Part shown: one piece after another, positions 6,648 to 12,762 of the stretch
Layout of the letters: every line of letters starts with the position of its first letter
How positions within the stretch are numbered: position 1 is the first letter of the stretch
Assembly (NCBI GenBank): GCA_030605745.1
Contig: JAUWHT010000317.1
Coordinates: 1 to 12,762 of the forward strand
Origin: Pirellulales bacterium
GTDB taxonomy: Bacteria; Planctomycetota; Planctomycetia; Pirellulales; Thermoguttaceae
DNA length: 12,762 bases
Reading direction: 5' to 3'
Translations under genes and position numbers: made by a program
The notes under the pieces: model-generated
The model's input: the letters and a program-made list of their open reading frames with translations, nothing else
Databases searched by the model: none
What the model was told of the DNA's origin: nothing

Positions 6648-7513
6648 ACCAAGGAGCTCATCCCGAAGACAAAAAAATCGTGGAGCCGAAACACAGGTTC
6701 AAACTGAAATACGCGGCTCGCCTCGAAAAATTCACCAGCCTCGCCGGCAACGACCCCATCGACCAACTCAAGTTCATGGCCGACCAGGGCTTCGCGGCCT
6801 TCGAAGACAGCAACATGCAGCCCCGCCCCGTGGAACTGCAAGAGAAAATCGGCAAGGAACTAACACGCTTGGGCATGGAAATGGGTACGTTCATCGCCAC
6901 CAAAGACCTTGAAAAGCCCACGTTCGCCTCCGGCAACAAGGACCTTCGGCAGAAGGTGTTGACCGACATCCGCGCAGCCGTGGAGGTGGCCAAGCGGCTA
7001 CGCGCCAAATGGTTTACCGTGGTGCCCGGCACTGTCGACCATACGCTGCCGCCGGATTACCAGACCGCCAACATGATCGACACCCTGAAGTACTGCTGCG
7101 ATATTTGCGAGCCGGCCGGGCTGGTGATGGTCATCGAGCCGCTGAATCACTGGGTCGATCACCCCAACATGTTCTTACACAAGATTTCGCAGGCTTACCA
7201 GATTTGCCGGGCGGTGGGCAGTCGGTGCTGCAAAATCCTCGACGATCTGTACCATCAGCAAATCACCGAGGGCAACCTGATTGGGAACCTGGACAAGGCG
7301 TGGGAGGAGATCGCCTACATTCAAGTGGGCGATCATCCGGGCCGCAACGAACCGACCACCGGGGAGATCAACTACAAAAACATCTTCAAGCACTTGTACA
7401 ACAAGAGCTACACCGGCCTGATCGGCATGGAGCACGGCAACTCCCGACCAGGCCCCGAAGGCGAACAGGCCGTAATCAACGCCTACGTCGAAGTTGATGA
7501 CTTCGAGGTGTGA
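6644..7513 (+). CDS. Hydroxypyruvate isomerase-like TIM-barrel sugar isomerase
   Basis: 289 residues, matching the hydroxypyruvate isomerase (Hyi/OtnI) branch of the AP-endonuclease-2-like TIM barrels. Motifs: VIEPLNHW with E165, ILDDLYHQQITEGNL with D200/D201 and H204, QVGDHPGRNEPTTGEINY with H231, R234 and E236, and GLIGMEHGNSRPG with E263. The two Glu at barrel-strand ends (E165, E263) correspond to the catalytic pair of the family. The first 25 residues (EDKKIVEPKHRFKLKYAARL) extend beyond bacterial Hyi and carry no signal peptide. It is the third gene of the trio, coupled by ATGA to the UxuA-like gene. A role in isomerising a keto-acid or keto-sugar product of the upstream oxidoreductases is likely. 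Family assignment strong; substrate not proven. Confidence 0.88.
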   Translation: MNQGAHPEDKKIVEPKHRFKLKYAARLEKFTSLAGNDPIDQLKFMADQGFAAFEDSNMQPRPVELQEKIGKELTRLGMEMGTFIATKDLEKPTFASGNKDLRQKVLTDIRAAVEVAKRLRAKWFTVVPGTVDHTLPPDYQTANMIDTLKYCCDICEPAGLVMVIEPLNHWVDHPNMFLHKISQAYQICRAVGSRCCKILDDLYHQQITEGNLIGNLDKAWEEIAYIQVGDHPGRNEPTTGEINYKNIFKHLYNKSYTGLIGMEHGNSRPGPEGEQAVINAYVEVDDFEV

Positions 7514-7531
7514 ACTGCCGACATCCTTTCC

Positions 7532-10500
7532 TCACGAGCAGCCCATGCTGTTGCCACAGTTGTAGCAGAGGTAGCAGTTGCCGCAGCGGACAGTGATCGC
7601 GCCACAACTGTCGCAACTGGGTGCATCGGTCTGAAACATGGCGAACTGATCGGGTTGACCGGGCCCGGCTGCGGCGGGCTCGCCTAACAGCAGGGTGGCG
7701 GCGCGTTCGGGCGCGGCCACTGCCGTTGGGTTTGCCCGACCGCTGCGGCGCGAGGCGCCGGTACTGTTGGTCGAACGGTTGGTTGGTTTGGAGCCGTTGG
7801 TTTTGGCTGGTCCTTGTCCGATGCCCGGCCCGCCGGCCGTCGTGGTGGCGGGCCGGCTCCCGGCTTCACCGTCTCCGGCGTCGGCGTCACCACCGGTCAG
7901 GTCCGGCGGCAAGCCCTGCATCAATTTGTTCGCCTCGCGGAACTCCGGCATGAACGTGATGCCCAGCCAACGGAAGATGTAATCCACGATGCTCTTGGCG
8001 ATCTTGATGTCGGGGTTCTTCGTAAAGCCCATCGGCTCGAACCGGGTGTGCGAGAACTTGTTCACATACACCTCCAGCGGCACGCCGTACTGAAGGCTCA
8101 TCGAGATGGCCGTGCCGAAGCAGTCCATCATGCCGCCCACCGTGCTGCCTTCCTTGGCCATGGTGATGAACAGTTCGCCGGGCCGCCCGTCCGGATAAAG
8201 CCCAACGGTGATGTACCCCTCGTGCCCGGAGACGCTGAACTTGTGTGTGATCGACTGCCGGGTGTCGGGCAGCCGTTCGCGGCGTGGCGCCGCCAGTTGC
8301 GCCTCGGCCGCCTTTTCCGCTTTCTTATTCTTGGTCGAGACCGGCTGGATTTCCTTCGACCCGTCGCGGTAGATCGCCAGGGCCTTCAACCCCAGCCGCC
8401 AGCCTTCCGTGTAGGCGTCGGCAACGTCTTCCGGCGCGCTTTCCCGGGGCATGTTCACCGTCTTGGAAATCGCCCCAGAGATAAACGGCTGGGCGGCCGC
8501 CATTATCCGTATGTGGGCCTTCCACGGGATCGAGCGGGTGCCGTTGGGCGGCTGGAAGGCACAGTCGAACACCGGCAGGTGCTCGACCTTCAGGTCGGCC
8601 GCGCCCTCGATCGTGTCCTCCTTGTCGATGTGGGCGGTGATCGACTCGATCTCCGGCTCGTCGTAACCCAATGTTCTTAAGGCCAGCGGCACCGTCTGGT
8701 TGACGATCTTCAACATGCCGCCGCCGGCCAACTGCTTGTATTTGACCAGGGCAATATCCGGCTCGATGCCCGTGGTGTCGCAATCCATCATAAAGCTGAT
8801 CGTTCCGGTGGGCGCCAACACGGTCGATTGGGCGTTGCGGAATCCATGCCGCCGGCCATGGGCCAGCACCGCGTCCCAGAGCTTTCGTGCGGCGTCCTGG
8901 AGGTATTTTGGGCAGCTCTTGATCCGCTCGACCTCCTCGAAGTGCATCTCCATTACGCGCAGCATCGGCTGGCGGTTTTTGGCGAACTCGTCGAAGGTTC
9001 CCACTGCGGCGGCCAACTCGGTGCTAGTGTGGCATGCCGCCCCGTGCAACAGGGCCGTAATCACGCCGCACAACCCCCGCGCTTCGTCCGAGTCATAGGG
9101 CAACCCGTTGGCCATTAGCAGGCTACCCAGGTTCGAGTAGCCCAGCCCGATCGGCCGGAAACGATGGCTGTTGCGGGTGATTCGCTTGGTGGGGTAGCTT
9201 ACATGATCGACCAGTATTTCCTGGGCGATGAACACCACACGGCAGGCCGCCTGGAACCGCTCCACGTCAAACGTACCGTCTTTCCGGCGGAACTTCATCA
9301 GGTTCATGCTGGCCAGGTTGCAGGCCGAGTCGTCGAGGAACATGTACTCGGAGCACGGGTTGGAGGCATTGATCCGGCCCGAGCCGGGACAGGTGTGCCA
9401 GTGGTTGATCGTCGTGTCGTACTGCACGCCCGGATCGCCGCAGCACCAGGCGGCCCGGGCCATTCTGGTGAACATCTCGCGGGCCGGATAGGTCGGCCCT
9501 CCCTTGGCCTTATCGGTAACCCAATGTGTCTTCCACGGTTTGTCTGCCTTGACCGCCTCCATGAACTCGTCGCTTAAGCGGACCGAAAGGTTGGCGTTCT
9601 GGAATGGGACCGTGTCGTAGGCTTCCTGGGGATCGTAGCCTTCTTCGATTAGCAGGCGGACCTTTTTTTCCTCGTTGTTCTTGCACTCGATGAACTCCAT
9701 CACGTCGGGGTGCCAGTCCTTGATCGACTGCATCTTTGCGGCCCGACGAGTCTTGCCACCGCTCTTGACCACCGCCGCAATCTGGTCGTACACCCGCATG
9801 AACGACAACGGCCCCGACGGCCTCCCTCCACCGGAAAGCTTCTCCCGGTGCGACCGCAGCGTCGATATGTCGGTGCCAGTGCCGGAACCGAACTTGAACA
9901 GCATTGCCTCGCTGCGGGCCAACTCCATAATGTCTTCCATATCATCCCGCACGCTTTGGATAAAGCAGGCCGAGCCTTGCGGGTACTCGTAGGGGTTCTC
10001 CGGCTGGGCGACGGATTCCGTTTCCGGATCCCAGTGCCAGTTGCACATCGCGCCCTTCACGCCGTACTGGTGATACAGGCCCACGTTGAACCACACGGGC
10101 GAGTTGAACGACGCGTGCTGGTGCAGACAAAGCCAACTCAACTCGCGGTAGAACCGCTCGCCATCTTCGACGGTGGTAAAGTAGCCGTCGTCGATACCCC
10201 AATCAGCCATCGTCCGACAGACGCGGTGGATCAACTGTCGGGCACCCTTCTCCCGCTCACCCGTATTCAGTTCACCGTAAAGGTACTTACTGGCCACCAC
10301 ATTGGTGGCCAACTGAGTCCAAGTGGCCGGCATTTCGCAGTCGGTCTGCTCAAACACAACCTCGCCGCCTTCGCCTTTGATGACAGCGGTGCGCAGCTCC
10401 CACTCGACCGTGTCGAACGGATCGGCCACGTCGGTAGGGCAGAAAACCGCTTCGACGGTCAATCCTTCGGAAGAGGTTTTGGCCGTGTCTTGTTGCTCCA

Positions 10501-10558
10501 TAGCCGGCTCGGCCGTGATGACCGATACCTTGGTGGCTTCATTCTCCAGCTTGTCCAT
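7532..10558 (-). CDS. nrdJ: Adenosylcobalamin-dependent (class II) ribonucleoside-diphosphate reductase
   Basis: 1008 residues; makes deoxyribonucleotides using B12 radical chemistry, so it works without an R2 subunit and with or without oxygen. Active site: NPCSE (N400, C402, E404) matches the N-x-C-x-E radical loop. C198 (GSACF) and C413 (DSACNLASMNL) match the reducible Cys pair. FGSGTGTD (223-230), QNANLSVR (320-327) and PTGTISF (from P583) are substrate-binding loops. The N-terminus shows no ATP-cone. After about residue 885 there is a low-complexity Gly/Ala/Thr/Pro linker of roughly 90 residues, then a 27-residue tail with seven Cys (982, 985, 992, 995, 998, 1001, 1007), likely a zinc-ribbon/redox tail that re-reduces the active site. 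ATG 10558 is preceded by AAGGA with 8-nt spacing. Convergent with the upstream isomerase gene. Confidence 0.95.
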   Translation of the reverse strand: MDKLENEATKVSVITAEPAMEQQDTAKTSSEGLTVEAVFCPTDVADPFDTVEWELRTAVIKGEGGEVVFEQTDCEMPATWTQLATNVVASKYLYGELNTGEREKGARQLIHRVCRTMADWGIDDGYFTTVEDGERFYRELSWLCLHQHASFNSPVWFNVGLYHQYGVKGAMCNWHWDPETESVAQPENPYEYPQGSACFIQSVRDDMEDIMELARSEAMLFKFGSGTGTDISTLRSHREKLSGGGRPSGPLSFMRVYDQIAAVVKSGGKTRRAAKMQSIKDWHPDVMEFIECKNNEEKKVRLLIEEGYDPQEAYDTVPFQNANLSVRLSDEFMEAVKADKPWKTHWVTDKAKGGPTYPAREMFTRMARAAWCCGDPGVQYDTTINHWHTCPGSGRINASNPCSEYMFLDDSACNLASMNLMKFRRKDGTFDVERFQAACRVVFIAQEILVDHVSYPTKRITRNSHRFRPIGLGYSNLGSLLMANGLPYDSDEARGLCGVITALLHGAACHTSTELAAAVGTFDEFAKNRQPMLRVMEMHFEEVERIKSCPKYLQDAARKLWDAVLAHGRRHGFRNAQSTVLAPTGTISFMMDCDTTGIEPDIALVKYKQLAGGGMLKIVNQTVPLALRTLGYDEPEIESITAHIDKEDTIEGAADLKVEHLPVFDCAFQPPNGTRSIPWKAHIRIMAAAQPFISGAISKTVNMPRESAPEDVADAYTEGWRLGLKALAIYRDGSKEIQPVSTKNKKAEKAAEAQLAAPRRERLPDTRQSITHKFSVSGHEGYITVGLYPDGRPGELFITMAKEGSTVGGMMDCFGTAISMSLQYGVPLEVYVNKFSHTRFEPMGFTKNPDIKIAKSIVDYIFRWLGITFMPEFREANKLMQGLPPDLTGGDADAGDGEAGSRPATTTAGGPGIGQGPAKTNGSKPTNRSTNSTGASRRSGRANPTAVAAPERAATLLLGEPAAAGPGQPDQFAMFQTDAPSCDSCGAITVRCGNCYLCYNCGNSMGCS

Positions 10559-10604
10559 GATTGAGTTCCTTCTTCAGCTAGACGTATGGGCATCCGTACC
10601 AGTT

Positions 10605-10633
10605 AGTATACATTAGTACACACAAAATATCAG
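10605..10633 (-). promoter_or_regulatory. Candidate sigma70-type promoter proximal to nrdJ
   Basis: Read on the minus strand: CTGATA (10633-10628, 4 of 6 to the -35 consensus), 17-nt spacer, TATACT (10610-10605, 5 of 6 to -10). Transcription would start near 10598, giving a leader of about 40 nt with AAGGA before ATG 10558. Found by eye only. Confidence 0.45.
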
Positions 10634-10684
10634 CAGTTCCATGTATCTAAACGTAAGCCAAAACGAACCTGATGGCCCCACAAA

Positions 10685-10709
10685 CCCCTCGTTTGCCTCT
10701 AACGGGGGG
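10685..10709. repeat. 9-bp inverted repeat in the nrdJ upstream region
   Basis: CCCCTCGTT (10685-10693) pairs with AACGGGGGG (10701-10709), including one G-U pair, around a 7-nt loop. It lies between the two candidate nrdJ promoters, so a transcript from the distal one would contain it in its leader, where it could attenuate or simply be neutral. Confidence 0.5.
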
Positions 10710-10729
10710 ACGCTGAATTCAATGTGTAA

Positions 10730-10776
10730 TCCCCATATATTGTACCCGATGCCCTGGCGACCACAATATACAGGAG
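10730..10776 (-). promoter_or_regulatory. Candidate tandem NrdR boxes overlapping a distal nrdJ promoter
   Basis: Two 16-mers resemble the NrdR box (ACAC-W-ATATAT-W-GTGT): TCCCCATATATTGTAC at 10730-10745 and CCACAATATACAGGAG at 10761-10776, each 11 of 16 by my count. Their centres are exactly 31 bp apart, the spacing known for cooperative NrdR pairs upstream of nrd genes. On the minus strand they overlap a promoter-like pair: TTGTGG (10766-10761), 16-nt spacer, TACAAT (10744-10739). The AT-rich cores stand out in a GC-rich genome. NrdR repression of nrdJ would fit; no nrdR gene is in the window. Confidence 0.5.
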
Positions 10777-11010
10777 TAATCGACGGATTTTACTCGTATC
10801 TTGGCTCGCGTCAACGACGATTTGAAAACCCGCCTTAAGACCTTGCGGCGTCCGAGTTTGCGTCGAATCGCCCGTGCTGGTATTGACAGCAGCGGGCCAC
10901 CGGCAACCGCGCGAAAACACCTGGTTTTACCGAGGTTTTGGCGTTTCCCGCCCAATGCCGGCCAGACGCGCTGCGCCAATAGACAATTTCCAAAAAAATT
11001 TCCCCTCGCC
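10777..11010. other. Stretch with no recognisable gene
   Basis: Together with the nrdJ upstream sites (10559-10776) this leaves about 450 bp without a supported gene. An 80-codon + frame at 10801-11043 begins with a basic segment (DDLKTRLKTLRRPSLRRIAR) but has no Shine-Dalgarno, no family I recognise, and runs out of frame into the transposase remnant. It may be decayed insertion-sequence or host DNA. No tRNA-like or riboswitch-like fold was seen. Confidence 0.4.
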
Positions 11011-11011
11011 C

Positions 11012-11314
11012 AAGAGCAAGCACAGCCGTACGATCACGCGTGATGAGTTTGAAGAAGCGCGTGAGTGGACGGCGGCACGGATGGCCGGCGAGTCGGCCCG
11101 CGAGGTATACAACCAACGACCGCGCATCGCGGAGACGACGTTTGGGAACCTGAAGTTGATAATGGGCCTGCGGCAGTTTCTGCTGCGGGGGTTGGAGAAG
11201 GTGAAAACCGAATGGTCTTGGGCAGCAACGGCATTCAACCTCGGCAAGCTGGTGCGTGAGATAGTGCGACTGCGCGCGGAGTTTTCCAAACTGTCCGCCA
11301 CAACGGGAGGATAG
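11012..11314 (+). pseudogene. IS1182-type transposase, C-terminal remnant
   Basis: The last 100 or so codons of an open frame that begins at 10874 match the C-terminal DDE domain of IS1182-like transposases: RTITRDEFEEAREWTAARM, then AETTFGNLK, containing the Glu expected as the third DDE acid, then MGLRQFLLRGLEKVKTEW and AFNLGKLVREIVRL, ending at TAG 11312-11314. The N-terminal two thirds, with the DNA-binding part and the first two Asp, is missing: upstream the frame shows no transposase similarity. It therefore cannot encode an active enzyme. Terminal inverted repeats could not be identified. Remnant of a past insertion between nrdJ and the methyltransferase. Confidence 0.8.
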
Positions 11315-11440
11315 GGAAAGCGGGGGTTCTGCGCGCCTTCGCGATCGGCTGTGAAAGCCCGTATCGCTCCTCCGCATTCACTGCCAGCGCGGACCGCCTC
11401 GCCGGTCAATCAGACAAACTGCAGGACGAACGAATTCAAA

Positions 11441-11464
11441 CGCCGCCGCCTTTCGGCGGCGGCG
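11441..11464. repeat. Perfect 10-bp GC hairpin
   Basis: CGCCGCCGCC (11441-11450), TTTC loop, GGCGGCGGCG (11455-11464). It stands 2 nt before the longest methyltransferase ATG (11467) and 9 nt before AAGGAGG. On the minus strand it is followed only by a weak GTTTGAATT stretch, so terminator function is doubtful. The rest of 11315-11440 shows no gene; it is probably the 3' flank of the insertion-sequence remnant. Confidence 0.75.
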
Positions 11465-11466
11465 GA

Positions 11467-12318
11467 ATGGGAAAAGGAGGGGTTGTGGGCAAATTTAACT
11501 TCGCCGCTACCAACCACTTCGTCAGTTGGGGCTGGTGGTCTTGCTCTTGGAGTGGTATATCTACGATCATGATGCTCAAGACTACCAGGCATCGCCTCTC
11601 CGCCGGCACAAGGTGGCCGGCCCGTCCACGTAAGCGGCGGAAGGTGTTCAATGAATTGCTCGAGCACCGTCTGATCAAGCGGGTCAGCTTCGAGGAATAT
11701 CGGGCGAAGGTCCGCGACGTTTACGATGGTCCCCAGGGAGCGGTGCTAGCCACTTGTAGTATGCTCTCCGGCCATACGGCGCTGGGACAACGCTTGTTTA
11801 CGAAGCGGAAGTTCGATCTACACGGCGCCCGGCGGATTCTTGACGTCGGCAGCGGTGCCGGCCAGATCGCCAAGAACCTGGTCAAGCATGCCGACCGGGA
11901 AGCCGAGCTGATCTGCCTCGATCTATCGCACGAGATGCTCCGCCGGGCACGAAACCGGCTGAAGGACGGCCGGCCGCGGTTCGTGGTCGCCGACCTGACG
12001 CGGCTGCCGTTTCCCGATGCCTCGTTCGACTGCATAACCTGCGGCTACGTCCTGGAGCACCTGCCCGACGCGCGGCTCGGTCTGGCCGAACTCAGCCGCG
12101 TAATGATGCCCGGCGCCAGGATGCTGCTCCTGACAACCGAAGACAATTTCCCCGGCGCGATAACCAGCCGCGTGTGGCGCTGCCGCACCTACAACCGCCG
12201 CGAACTGGCGCGAATATGTGAAGCGTCCGGCCTGCGATGGCATAAAGAACTCTGGTTCAGCCGAATGCACAAAGTCCTCCGCGCCGGCGGCATCTGCGTG
12301 GAACTGGTCAAAGTTTAG
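11467..12318 (+). CDS. Class I SAM-dependent methyltransferase
   Basis: 283-codon frame with a UbiE/methyltransferase-11-like domain. Motif I is ILDVGSGAG (124-132), the motif II acid is D152 in LICLDLS, D176 is in VVADLTRLPF, followed by FDCITCGYVLEHLPDA and GARMLLLTTED. The substrate is not evident; a lipid, quinone or small metabolite is possible. Conserved sequence begins only around residue 66 (EHRLIKRVSFEEYRAKV), and the first 60 residues (Trp/Ser-rich, then Arg-rich) look unconserved. The start is unsettled: ATG 11467 lacks a Shine-Dalgarno, GTG 11485 lies 4 nt after AAGGAGG (11474-11480), and ATG 11569/11572 are further options. It follows transposase debris and is convergent with the DUF6868-like gene; no functional link to the upstream catabolic run is seen. 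Confidence 0.85.
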   Translation: MGKGGVVGKFNFAATNHFVSWGWWSCSWSGISTIMMLKTTRHRLSAGTRWPARPRKRRKVFNELLEHRLIKRVSFEEYRAKVRDVYDGPQGAVLATCSMLSGHTALGQRLFTKRKFDLHGARRILDVGSGAGQIAKNLVKHADREAELICLDLSHEMLRRARNRLKDGRPRFVVADLTRLPFPDASFDCITCGYVLEHLPDARLGLAELSRVMMPGARMLLLTTEDNFPGAITSRVWRCRTYNRRELARICEASGLRWHKELWFSRMHKVLRAGGICVELVKV

Positions 12319-12320
12319 CC

Positions 12321-12369
12321 GCCGGGCTTGCCCGGCACGTTTGCGTTACCCAACAATAAGTAACGCAAA
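12321..12369. terminator. Two adjacent hairpins between convergent genes
   Basis: GCCGGG (12321-12326), CTTG, CCCGGC (12331-12336) follows the methyltransferase stop by 2 nt. A second, perfect 10-bp inverted repeat is TTTGCGTTAC (12340-12349) with GTAACGCAAA (12360-12369) around a 10-nt loop; it spans the stop codon of the minus-strand gene. Together they could end transcription from both sides, although neither has a long T tract. Confidence 0.5.
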
Positions 12370-12576
12370 ATACGGAACCAGGTTGAACGCGAATATGCAT
12401 GTCTTGAAGAATACCATACCCGCGTAGTGAATCGCATCAAATCTCTCTACCGACAAGTTGAACCTGAACCATTTTCCATGATGTCGGTAGATCCAATCAT
12501 GTGCCAGAGCGAAAAACAGAAACCACCACACGAGGTAGTGCCTCATGATGTTGGCAAGAAATAGCGGGGTTGTTAT
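12346..12576 (-). CDS. DUF6868-like small membrane protein with an ATA in the start position
   Basis: Recognised from memory of DUF6868: two hydrophobic segments flanking ALAHDWIYRHHGKWF, then LSVERFDAIHYAGMVFFK and the terminal FNLVPYFALLIVG. Family members are about 80 residues. Counting from the family's expected N-terminus gives 76 residues beginning at codon 12576-12574, which reads ATA. AGGGGAGG (12591-12584) lies 7 nt before it, ideal Shine-Dalgarno spacing. The first true in-frame ATG is 12546, giving only 66 residues, cutting into the first membrane helix and losing that ribosome-binding site. The frame stays open upstream to 12756, but that part looks non-coding and lies antisense to a zinc-ribbon sequence. 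Either a rare AUA start or a start-codon mutation in a dying gene. Function unknown. Confidence 0.6.
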   Translation of the reverse strand: MTTPLFLANIMRHYLVWWFLFFALAHDWIYRHHGKWFRFNLSVERFDAIHYAGMVFFKTCIFAFNLVPYFALLIVG

Positions 12577-12762
12577 GCTATTGCCTCCCCTGTTGCGCCT
12601 AAATGTGCTAGCAGCAGTGCGAGGAGGCTGGCGATGGCAAGGAAAGATCGGAGCAACCAGCCCAATGGTGCCGACAGCGGCGGCTTGCTGGCTGTATTGC
12701 AGTACATGCGGCCAGCGCTTCAGTGAGCGGCGGGGCACGCTCATGGAATACACCAAACTGCC
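12575..12762 (+). CDS. N-terminal zinc-ribbon fragment, IS1-type transposase-like, cut by the right edge
   Basis: The + frame from ATG 12575 is open to the window end (62 codons). Its last 25 residues, WLYCSTCGQRFSERRGTLME then YTKLP, match the second half of the zinc ribbon found at the N-terminus of IS1-type (InsA-like) transposases and related HTH proteins (CxxCGxxFSERKGT...LP). The first half of the ribbon, another CxxC expected 20-35 residues earlier, is not found in this frame. Cys-containing peptides occur in the other two + frames near 12604 and 12618, so the true start is uncertain and a frameshift is possible. Evidence is only the short motif. Confidence 0.45.
   Translation, partial: MLLPPLLRLNVLAAVRGGWRWQGKIGATSPMVPTAAACWLYCSTCGQRFSERRGTLMEYTKL

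Noticed and set aside
7814..8680. 288-codon + strand open frame, and a similar one at 9710-10564
   Set aside because: Both are antisense shadows of nrdJ in high-GC DNA; composition is His/Arg/Gly-rich with no domain or ribosome-binding site.
10559..10800. Cobalamin riboswitch upstream of nrdJ
   Set aside because: I looked on the minus strand for a B12-box-like sequence and found none; the leader is too short if the proximal promoter is used.
12500..12708. 44-codon minus-strand ORF with a hydrophobic stretch (LAIASLLALLLAHLGA) ending at the ATA
   Set aside because: It is bounded by stops, lies antisense to the zinc ribbon, has no family match, and the overlap with the ATA is likely coincidental.
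12577..12756. N-terminal extension of the DUF6868-like frame to an ATG at 12756
   Set aside because: The extension lacks similarity to the family, is Arg/Pro-rich, and lies antisense to a convincing zinc-ribbon motif; the Shine-Dalgarno at 12584-12591 points to a start near 12576.

Overview
The window looks like a high-GC chromosomal contig from a planctomycete or a close PVC relative. The case rests on a Gfo/Idh/MocA oxidoreductase with a C-terminus typical of planctomycete paralogues, a ThuA-domain protein, several TIM-barrel sugar isomerases, a B12-dependent ribonucleotide reductase with a Cys-rich tail, and many short palindromic repeats in the gaps between genes. No rRNA or tRNA is visible, so the taxonomic call is inference.

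Left part (1-7513, + strand): a run of seven co-oriented genes that looks like a sugar or sugar-acid catabolic locus. In order they are a Gfo/Idh/MocA oxidoreductase cut by the left edge, an Nramp-fold membrane protein lacking the usual metal-site residues, an exported-looking ThuA-domain protein, a zinc-type MDR dehydrogenase, a second Gfo/Idh/MocA oxidoreductase, a short mannonate-dehydratase-like TIM barrel, and a hydroxypyruvate-isomerase-like TIM barrel. The last two overlap by ATGA and are probably translationally coupled; the last three form a tight operon. The first four gaps each contain a different palindromic or tandem repeat family. Three NAD(P)-type oxidoreductases with two isomerase/dehydratase folds suggest oxidation, rearrangement and dehydration of an unusual sugar or polyol. 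The substrate cannot be read from the sequence.

Middle (7532-10800, - strand): a 1008-residue adenosylcobalamin-dependent ribonucleotide reductase (NrdJ type), convergent with the catabolic genes across only 18 bp. Its upstream region has a pair of NrdR-box-like sites exactly 31 bp apart that overlap a plausible promoter, and a second promoter candidate nearer the start codon.

Right part (10800-12762): accessory and partly decayed. It holds the C-terminal remnant of an IS1182-like transposase, a strong GC hairpin, a class I SAM-dependent methyltransferase (+), a small DUF6868-like membrane protein (-) whose expected start codon reads ATA behind a perfect Shine-Dalgarno, and, at the edge, the start of a + strand zinc-ribbon protein resembling the N-terminus of IS1-type transposases.
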